Source of the DNA: Aspergillus flavus
Lineage: Eukaryota > Ascomycota > Eurotiomycetes > Eurotiales > Aspergillaceae
Reading direction: 5' to 3'
Length of the DNA: 64,000 bases
NCBI RefSeq assembly: GCF_009017415.1
Contig: NC_092406.1
Coordinates: 4,402,001 to 4,466,000 of the forward strand
In this document: positions 56,550 to 64,000 of the stretch, one piece after another
Layout of the letters: each line of letters opens with the position of its first letter
Numbering within the stretch: position 1 is the stretch's first letter
Program-made: the position numbers and the translations under genes
Notes under the pieces: model-generated
The model's database searches: none
What the model was told of the DNA's origin: nothing
What the model saw: only the letters and a program-made list of their open reading frames with translations

Positions 56550-56976
56550 AAGGGTGAGCTGGTCTCTTTATGGCTGGTCTGTCGCATTGAATTTAACAGA
56601 GCTAGTTTCTAGTGTAGATTCCTGCATGGATACTGTACATACATGTGATATCATAAGCATAATACCCAGATGTGTGCCAATTGACATCGTGATAATCTAC
56701 TACGGCCATAATGAAAAACATGTCTGCACTCGAGTATTGAGAATGTTCGGTACCCTTAGCCGAAGATAAACCACTTGCATTCGCCTTCCGGAAAGAAATA
56801 TGGGGAAAGGTTTGATTGTGAGCAGAGGTTCTAGGCGCAGCTCTGTCATGATTATCTTAAAAGAGGCTAGATTAGAGAATTTCCTGCCTTAGTAGCAATA
56901 TATGCCTGCTTGCTATCCATCGATTCATTGACCCGAATTCTTTGAAAGTGTGGCCACCTGTCGCAAAGAGTTTCAT
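56550..56976. other. Intergenic, tail-to-tail DUF2293 gene / ATX1
   Basis: About 425 bases of 3' flanks; nothing recognised. Confidence 0.5.
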
Positions 56977-57460
56977 TCACACAGCCATGGTTTGCCCATC
57001 TGCTTCTCCGGCCGTGACCGTCTTCCCAGTTTTCTGAATAGTAACCAACACAGTCTCATACGATACAGATGGTTCCGTCACGACGGTGGCAGTTTGAGAA
57101 TCCAGACTGACATCGTAAGATTTGACACCTAACAATAAAGAGTTAGTGAGCTGCGAGTTGTCTATATTTCCATAGATTGCTAGATTATCGTGCGCAATTG
57201 TTTACGTGTCACCATTATCATGATACCAGGGAGTATTTTTCTTTTTTTTTCTTTTTTATCCCTCTTTATCTTTGCCTCCTCTTAGTCCATTTATGCATGT
57301 GTTTGGGGGACCTGGTCGAGGTTCAGGGGATGTGGAGGGAAAAGGGGGGGGGGAGAGAGAAACAACTCCTACCTGGCAACTTCTTCAGTACTCGTTCTAC
57401 GGCCCCAGAGCAACCGCCACAGCTCATGGTGACAGTAAATATGTACTTGTGTTCAGACAT
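56977..57460 (-). CDS. ATX1: Copper metallochaperone Atx1
   Basis: Exons 57460..57373 and 57128..56977 (minus) give 79 residues, complete for Atx1. MSEHKYIFTVTMSCGGCSGA carries the metal site M-S-C-G-G-C; AVERVLKKLPGVKSYDVSLD and SYETVLVTIQKTGKTV complete the ferredoxin-like HMA fold with the Lys of KTGK that faces the bound copper. Atx1 passes Cu(I) from the plasma membrane transporter to the Ccc2-type P-ATPase in the Golgi. The intron is long (244 nt), falls at the LPG/VKS join inside the first helix-strand turn, and holds G- and T-homopolymers. A short tail (AGEADGQTMAV) follows the fold. Confidence 0.95.
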
Positions 57461-57921
57461 GGTCGAATTATCGATCCGTTTTGTTTTAAAAAGGAAGATG
57501 GATGGGAAATGTCTGTTCTGAGGTAGCGTTAGGCGAGAGGGTGATTTGGTGGGGTACAAAACAGTTGGTCAGAGCGGAAGAGGGCAAGCCAATATTATTT
57601 TTGGGTGTTGTTGGTAAGATGCAGATGATGTGATTCTCTCTGCCCAAGCCAAGGCATATAAAGACAATATATGTCTTCAAAGAAATAACTGAAAGGGGGG
57701 GGGGGAATGTAGTAATTACACCCTTTACTTGAAACAATGAAGTTAATCTGATTTGGGTTAAAATGTCATTTCTCTTATATTTTTCTCATTTCACTATCGA
57801 TTTTCAAAGGAGGCAAATGTCTACAACTTCTCCCTTTCACCTCCTTTGCCTTCTCTCTCTCTCTTCCTCCCCCTCCTCTCTTTTAGCCTTTCTTGAGCAG
57901 AAAGAGACCAAACCTAGGCGA
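57461..57921. promoter_or_regulatory. ATX1 promoter / RRN6 3' flank
   Basis: About 460 bases with an 11-G run at 57695-57705 and CT-rich stretches. No gene seen. Confidence 0.45.
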
Positions 57922-60900
57922 CTAAAAGCCAGCCGGTCGCTTCTTCTTCTTTGCCTTCGCCGTACTTTTCCTCCCAGCTTCTCGACCACCAAACGCACCT
58001 CGCTCGACTTGGGTCATGGGAAGGTCATCCTCCATGACCTGACTGTTCTGAAGTCGCACCATGGGCTGTTCATTGATCTCGGGCTGGCTGCCCCATTCTC
58101 GGACAGTAGGTGCTACTGAAGTCGCTGGACGAGGAGTGAAAGAGTCTACTTTCTTTTTCTTCAGCTTGCGCTTTGGAGTTGTATCGTTAGTGCCCCATTG
58201 CGATTCCTCCAGTTCCAGCGCTTGTATAGTTCTTTGCCAGTCATATGTTGCTGGGTCTGTCTCCGGTAGCCAGTGTTGTAATATATTTGCCACGTCTGGT
58301 GATACAAACCGCTTTCGCTCACTATCGAAATCGGTAAAAGAAGCTAGTGTGGAGTCAAGGAATTTCGGTTTTACATCAGATGTTCCATGACCTTCGGTTG
58401 CGAAGCTACTCCAGTCACTCTCTCCTGGGATTTCAGACGGGACGAGTGTCTGTTTCCCGCTCCTGAATTTAAAGGTAAATTCTGACTTGGATGATGGCGC
58501 GCTCTTTTGATTTGTTGTTTGGGGGTTGGTTCCATTCGATTCATAATTTATCCTACGCGCTGCGACCCGTGCCAGGGCAAAATCGGCTGCAACATCTCGG
58601 ATAATTTTCTCCTTCGTGATCCGTGCGCGAACGGGTATATTATGCGACAGAGTAAGCCAATCATTGACTGATTGGTCGTATATCTCTATCAGGCCAGACC
58701 TAGAAGGCTCTGTCGATTGAACAGGCTTGGTAGATCGCCAACTTAGATGGCCAGGCAATTGCACGATAAGCTGCTGATGATGTTTGTGGGTGCATGCGTT
58801 GTCTGTTAGGAGCGCAGATAGCAAGTCCTCAACATCCTGTGCATTCTGGTCAACATCATCCAATGGCGAGTAGCGACCAAGAATTTCAAGCCTATGGTTA
58901 GTTAGTATCATGGTGTTTAAACGATATATTTTTCATGAACCATACAGAGTCTGACTCGTCGCTTGGCTCTCTGGACATGCAGGAATCTTTCTTTTCAACT
59001 CTTCGAGAGACTCCTGAAAGCCCTTATTATGCCTTTGACTGGGGTCGCCTCCTGGTGAAACCACGAGTCTCCCAATAGCAACCTCATAAACCTGCGAGAA
59101 GTCGATACTCCATTGGGAAATTGCAAGTGGTGTAATATTAGAAATCCCAGTATCTGGGAAAGTAGGCGTTCCAGGGCCCGCTACAGACTCGTCATAATCA
59201 TCAACTATGAAATCCCCGTAAGACCGTGATGACTGCAAATTCCCTTGGCGTGTCGTTTGGTAGCGTCTTTTTAACCGGATGATATCCTTTTCTAGGTCTT
59301 GCCTATCTGAAGCACCGGTATCGGAAGGCCCAGCATATATTGATTCATGGATAGATAGGCGTGAGTCTAGCACAAAGAGCTTTATAAGCTTTAGGCCCGG
59401 ATCATAATCATCTCTCCCAGTCGTCGATGGTAGATGCATGATATTTTTGAAAACGAGTGATGAAAATTGTGCCATACTCGGTTGAGACTCGACGTCATAT
59501 TCAGACTCCAACGGGATATCCAAAACAAACGGGTCGGGCATAGGTTCTATGTCATCGTGACCGGTGGATACTGCGGGACAATGGAAAACCAGTACAACGT
59601 GACTCAGCCTTGAGTACAGCGCAAGATAGAGGTCCTCATATATGGACAGATGTGCCACTCGCAAAGTCGTGTCTTCCGGATCTCGAAAGTGGCGCCAGGA
59701 CAAGCGAGGAAAGAGGGAAGGCCTTGTCCCATCTTTAGCGGCTACAGCCAAGTCAGTGTTGACATCAAACCAGAAGACCCGTGATGTTGTTAGAATGAAG
59801 ATATTAGATACGTTGCAGGAGCTCCGCTTAACATCCAAGATCCACTCCGACTTTTTCTTCAGACCAAGCTCTATGGAATAAGGGCATGCCTGACCGTCTT
59901 CCATTCGATAGAGCATGGGACAACGCCTGTCAGAGACAATGAAGCTATTGACATCTCCAACCCACTCTATGGCCGCCCATCCATCATGTCGAGGATAACC
60001 GTCTATATCGTGGCTGTCACCAAGGTCCAGCCATGGTAGTGCGCCATATTTGACACGTGCAGCAGTCCAATTACCTTTATTCTGTCTGTGGCGACCAGAT
60101 ATTTCCCAAATGCTCCAATTTCCCCTCTCGTCAACAATACCAATTTGCTTCTGGTACCACGGATTGAAAGTCACAGCTGCATGTGCAGAGCCGCCAGTTT
60201 GAGAATTGGATATTTCCACCAATGGGTTTGCATCGAGATGGGAATTACGGGATCTACCTAGCAACATATGATCACTATCGAGGCATATGTGAGCAGGAAC
60301 AGGCCTCCTATGATGAAGTGGCCGGAACACCCAGGTAGAATGAGGAAATCGGGCCGCCATCCACGTTGGCTTCTCTTCCACGGTGCGCGCAAAACATATC
60401 TGGCGAACAGGGGCACCTCGTGCAGACCACTCGGCACTTCCAGTTTCCTCGATGGAGGGGACACGCATACGGACTGTTGTACCCAGCCTCAAATCCACGC
60501 AATCTTCGTCCAGTTTGTATAAAGAAATAGCATTGCCACACTCCCCGGACGCAACTACTGCGATCGGGACAGTACGGCTCCCTGACTCATCGTTCTCGAG
60601 GTCCACTGCATACCCCAGGTCTAAGAGTGACGAAACTAAAGGGTCGCATATCTCGCTTGTCGTTGTGATAGTATGGGAGAGAGTCTCATTGTTAACGAGT
60701 GGCCAGCAAGCTGCAAGCTCGGGGTAAACCTTTGGGACGAGACTTTTGTTCTCGATCTGTGATGATTGCGGGGCTGTAAGGGGCGATGTGATAGTGGTCT
60801 TCGTTGCCCCAGCAAAGGTTATACGAGGTGCTTATAGCAGTGTCAGTATGAGAGAAATCAGCAAACGATTCGTATTGTCCAGAGAAACTTACGCGAAGCC

Positions 60901-60995
60901 AATGTCCGGGAAAATTCCCAATTCTGCGTCTCCTGATGATATGTCGCTTTACCCAAGTGCCCATACTGTAGAGCACTAGCAGAATGTTCATCCAT
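57922..60995 (-). CDS. RRN6: RNA polymerase I initiation factor Rrn6-like
   Basis: Exons 60995..60893, 60830..58946 and 58891..57922 (minus) give 985 residues. The N-terminus MDEHSASALQYGHLGKATYH and the propeller-like middle (RQICFARTVEEKPTWMAARF, TFNPWYQKQIGIVDERGNWSIWEI, WAAIEWVGDVNSFIVSD) are typical of the RRN6 family, as is the very basic end (SQVMEDDLPMTQVERGAFGGR, then KAKKKKRPAGF). Rrn6 is part of the core factor that, with Rrn7 and Rrn11, recruits Pol I to the rDNA promoter in the nucleolus. The two introns are 62 and 54 nt; the second joins SQTL to LEILGRYSPLDD. Divergent from SPC25. Confidence 0.92.
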
Positions 60996-61586
60996 CGGGG
61001 TTCTCTTGGCTCCTGACGATATGTACAAGCCCTAGCCTTGCAAGCATATCGAGAACCGACTAGTAACGCGTTAAGAGACGCAGTTCACGTTCGCTTAGAA
61101 GACACGAGCAACTCCTTTGCAAGTGTGGTCAAATATATGCACCACTACCGGTTATTGAGAAGTGAACATATGGAAGGGTCGTTAAGCATATATATATATG
61201 CATACATTGCGAGGTAAGTTATTTTTTATCCACACATCTGCCACCTCTTACCGCCATAAGCACATACCAAGTACTACTACGTAATAAATATGGTCTTGTT
61301 TGCCTAACCTTGAGTCCACGAGGAATTATAAGCTCGAACTGCTCGAGTTCTTGAAGAGCCTCAAACTCTGCTCTTAATACGACTTACCATCCCTCTTCCT
61401 TCCAATTAAGGGGTTGTCATAGTCATAATCACGTGATACATATATACCAAAGTCATTGCCAAGCCTCAGTTCGACCGTTGCACCGCAACAAACAGTTCAG
61501 ACGAGCATTACCGCACCGTTGAACTATACCCTTGTTTATAACTAAAACGTGAACGACATCAGAACTAGACGTGGCACTCACTCGTC
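60996..61586. promoter_or_regulatory. Divergent promoter RRN6 / SPC25
   Basis: About 590 bases, with a short (AT)n near 61188-61199. No defined element recognised. Confidence 0.45.
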
Positions 61587-62429
61587 ATGGCCTCTTCTTT
61601 CGAACCTTCATTATCGACTAGTGGCATGCGCCCACCTCTCACATCAGCGGATGCACCTTCTATGGCGGATTCACTGCCTAGTATAAACTTCGGTTTCGAG
61701 GATCTACGCAATCGCATGGCCCAATTCACTGCTCGGTTCGATGCTTTCATTGAGAAAGGCAGAAAGCAGATATTGGAGGAGAGGAATCAGTTCAAAATAG
61801 GGTTGGCAGAACTCCAAGGTGCGTGTATGGGGACATTCAAAGGTATTGTGACTAATTTAAGCTTAGAGGACCAACGGATGAAACAGAGAGATATCGAAAT
61901 CTTGAATCTCAAGTCGCAAACTCACGACCAAACTATCCAGAAGGAAGCCGCTGAAGCCGCCGAGATGCATGGCACAATTGCATCTGTAACGATGGAGCGC
62001 GATTCTCGTCTCGCCAAAAGAGATCGTCTGAAGCAACAAATCAACGAGACACAGAAGGCTATAAACCAGAAATTGGAAGCTCAGAAGGCTCATGCCCGGC
62101 ATCTCGATGCACAAGCACGCCTAAACATACCAGAGCTAGAATTTTGGCAGGATTACCTTTGTCTTCGGATTGAGGGGGCCGGGCGGGAAGATCGCCTAAA
62201 GTTCATCTTTAGCCACCTACTTGAGAAGGATTGGGAAGCTGAAGCCTGGTTTGAACTCGGCACGTCTAGTCGCGATTACGACGTGTTTCATACACGCCCC
62301 AAAGTGGACAGGGATGCTCTTAATGGGGAGCTAGACATTTTAAACGAGGATCGCGACTTTGGTGCTTTTCTAAAAAGGATGCGCCGTCTGCTCGTCGAAA
62401 AAATGCAACAGAAAAGGCCCACTATTTGA
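61587..62429 (+). CDS. SPC25: Kinetochore Ndc80-complex subunit Spc25
   Basis: One exon, 280 residues. Disordered start (MASSFEPSLSTSGMRPP), then SINFGFEDLRNRMAQFTARFDAFIEKGRKQ, a continuous coiled coil (about 55-190: LEDQRMKQRDIEILNLKSQ, RDSRLAKRDRLKQQINETQ), then the globular RWD-like end: LEFWQDYLCLRIEGAGREDRL, KFIFSHLL, EAWFELGTSSRDYDV and LDILNEDRDFGAFLKRMRRLLVE. This is the fungal Spc25 layout. With Spc24 it anchors the Ndc80 complex to Mis12/CENP-T at the kinetochore. No intron is needed; the ATG is the first in frame. Confidence 0.93.
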   Translation: MASSFEPSLSTSGMRPPLTSADAPSMADSLPSINFGFEDLRNRMAQFTARFDAFIEKGRKQILEERNQFKIGLAELQGACMGTFKGIVTNLSLEDQRMKQRDIEILNLKSQTHDQTIQKEAAEAAEMHGTIASVTMERDSRLAKRDRLKQQINETQKAINQKLEAQKAHARHLDAQARLNIPELEFWQDYLCLRIEGAGREDRLKFIFSHLLEKDWEAEAWFELGTSSRDYDVFHTRPKVDRDALNGELDILNEDRDFGAFLKRMRRLLVEKMQQKRPTI

Positions 62430-62639
62430 TGCTGTGGCGGGATTTGGCCAAGACAGCATAGCTTCTGATGTTGATGGTCATGAATTATGGCCTGGTGTAG
62501 CCGAGAGGAATGAATTGTTAAGAAAGGTAAAGCATAGAGTTTTCTACGCAGTCAACGGTCCACAGGAAATTTATTCGATCTGTCATTGAGAAATCTGCAG
62601 AAGGATGTCTAAATCTCATTGATTGCACGTGTCAACAAC

Positions 62640-63998
62640 TCAACCACCTGTAGCTTCCCTGTAGAATGATATGCTACGGCTTGCCCCGGCCGTGGCAAAC
62701 CCCTCTGACTTCCCAATCTTTGGCAGCCATTTGACGTTCCAAACGGCTCGCTCTGTTTCGGAATGCGTTGCGACACATGTTCTGGTATCAATCGACCAGA
62801 CTTTCACTTTTCCATCAAATGATCTTCTGTGTCATTAGTGCAAGTTTGTTGAGCAGCTCAAGTGTTAAGGAAGTGCTTACCCGCTTAAAAGATATTCTCC
62901 CGTGTGGCTCCAAGAAAGCGACAAGACCCATGCTGAATGCCCGGGGAGGTTAGCCACCTGCTCGCCAGATGAAGTGTCATATAACACGATCACATTGGAG
63001 TCTCCAGCAGCAGCGAGAAACTTTCCCCCGGGAGAGAATGCAACAGCTCGCACGGGCTTCACTAGGCCTAGAAGATATCAGATAAGCCTACCAATAATAT
63101 GTGCGGGATTATATGGATGCACGTGAGGCATATACCTGATAAGCTAAACGGCATACGACCTGTTTCCGTGCTAAAGATATAGACGCTGCCATTCTCATGC
63201 CCGCTAGCTATGAAGCGGCCATCTGCTGACTATATGAGACTGTCAGTGCGACTGAAAGAGACGAAAAACTGAGTAGACAGGTTACCAAGTCTATGCAGGT
63301 ACCAAAGCTACCCTTGGTCTCATAGTAACGTATTTGTTCGCCATTGGCATCCAAATCCCACACTCGAATGTGCCCATCTTGGCTTACACCGGCAAGATAC
63401 TGGCCATCGCCTGACAAGGCAATTGCCCAAACACCAGTAGATCCTGCGTTGCCAGCTGTTCAGGTGTTAGTGTTAGGAGTCACTAGAGGATCAAAGCATA
63501 TTCAATACCTGAGACTGTCTTATTTTCGGACCAGTTTCCATCATGACAGGACCAAACCCTGATCTCACCACCAAAACCAACACTCACTGATCTCGATCCG
63601 TTGCCATCGGTTACAACATGATGGCACCCAAGTTTATGGGCCTCATCGATCGATTGTACTAATGGGAAATCAGGGTCAGCAGTAGAGTGAACCTTGAGAG
63701 CAGAGACACCAGAAGCCGATAAAATCTGCTTATTGGTTACAGCCAATGAGAAGATATCAGTTGGGTGTGCTGTACACTATTAGCACAGTAATGATCAAAT
63801 AGGGAATAGGAGAAAAGGGGGATGGTATAAGAGTTAGGAGGGAGACAAGCTGGGGTTTAGGGAAGCGTAAGAATATGGAGGAACTCCCGCTACATACCAT
63901 TATCTGCGGAACCGCAGGATAGATACTGTTTCGACTATTATTGAGTAGCATGTCAGAATATGAAATAGGTATTATAATTTATTTTCAAGGCTTACCAT
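62640..63998 (-). CDS. SKI8: Ski8-type WD40 protein (Ski complex / Rec14-Rec103)
   Basis: Seven exons, 63998..63996, 63934..63898, 63769..63509, 63455..63286, 63229..63136, 63067..62881 and 62826..62640 (minus), give 312 residues. The spliced sequence is a WD propeller: SKQYL...AHPTDIFSLAVTNKQILSASG, HKLGCHHVVTDGNGSRSVSVGFGGEIRVWS, TGVWAIALSGDGQYLAGVSQDGHIRVWDL, DGRFIASGHENGSVYIF, VKPVRAVAFSPGGKFLAAAGDSNVIVLYD, HSAWVLSLSWSHTGEYLLSG and SFDGKVKVWSIDTRTCV, ending FYREATGG. Ski8 is the scaffold of the Ski2-Ski3-Ski8 complex that feeds mRNA to the cytoplasmic exosome and also acts in meiotic recombination with Spo11. The first exon appears to be the ATG alone, directly before GTAAGC; it lies 2 bases from the window edge, so a longer 5' exon cannot be excluded. 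Converges on SPC25. Confidence 0.88.
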
Positions 63999-64000
63999 CG

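Noticed and set aside
57763..58119. Plus-strand 118-codon frame
   Set aside because: Antisense of the RRN6 C-terminal exon and its 3' flank.
1..64000. Secondary-metabolite or defence gene cluster
   Set aside because: No PKS, NRPS, terpene, P450, transporter cluster or NLR-like gene; the genes are conserved housekeeping functions in mixed orientation.

Overview
This window is nuclear DNA of a filamentous ascomycete, most probably a Eurotiomycete of the Aspergillus/Penicillium type. The basis is the compact gene layout, the many 50-70 nt introns with GTAWGT donors and CTAAC/CTGAC branch sites, and proteins (KEX1, AXL2, RXT2, RRN6, DUF2293 and DUF1763 families) that read like filamentous-fungal forms. 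The species cannot be fixed from the sequence alone. No tRNA, rRNA, CRISPR array, secondary-metabolite cluster or complete transposon was found; the one mobile-element remnant is a MITE of about 430 bp. Almost every gene had to be assembled across introns, so exon joins are given in each entry.

Layout, left to right. 0-10 kb: 5' part of RIX7 (-), VPS20 (+), a PITH-domain protein (-), the MITE, DHX35-type helicase (-), a CUE-domain protein (+) and the tiny gamma-tubulin adaptor MZT1 (-). 10-23.5 kb: AXL2 (+), RXT2 (+), OPI3 (-), MDM1 (+), a small DUF6699-like protein (-). 23.5-26.2 kb: gene-poor. 26-35 kb: RAE1 (+), LTO1 (+), a secreted SMP-30/gluconolactonase-like protein (+), MYG1 (-), ICE2 (+). 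35-37.2 kb: gene-poor. 37-48 kb: endosulfine IGO1 (-), SFM1 (+), KEX1 (+), CIA1 (-), a TCP11 family protein (-). 49-64 kb: RCHY1-like CHY/RING ligase (-), DUF1763 small protein (-), DUF2293 protein (+), ATX1 (-), RRN6 (-), SPC25 (+), SKI8 (-).

The genes are core housekeeping functions, not a dedicated pathway cluster, but some themes recur. Ribosome and RNA work: RIX7, RRN6, LTO1, SFM1, DHX35, RAE1, SKI8 and MYG1. ER and phospholipid biology: OPI3 and MDM1 share a divergent promoter, with ICE2 15 kb away. Fe-S and metal handling: CIA1, LTO1 and ATX1. Mitosis and the cell cycle: MZT1, SPC25 and IGO1.

I did not find a convincing undescribed multi-gene system. The observations most worth a second look are small-scale: a conserved 18-nt exon followed by a GC-AG intron in SFM1, a 17-nt exon in OPI3, a stop-free 66-nt intron inside the helicase core, a probable reading-frame break at a G6 run in AXL2, an LTO1 that lacks the C-terminal tryptophan, a dispersed intergenic 9-mer TACGGAGTA, and the MITE with 94-bp inverted repeats.
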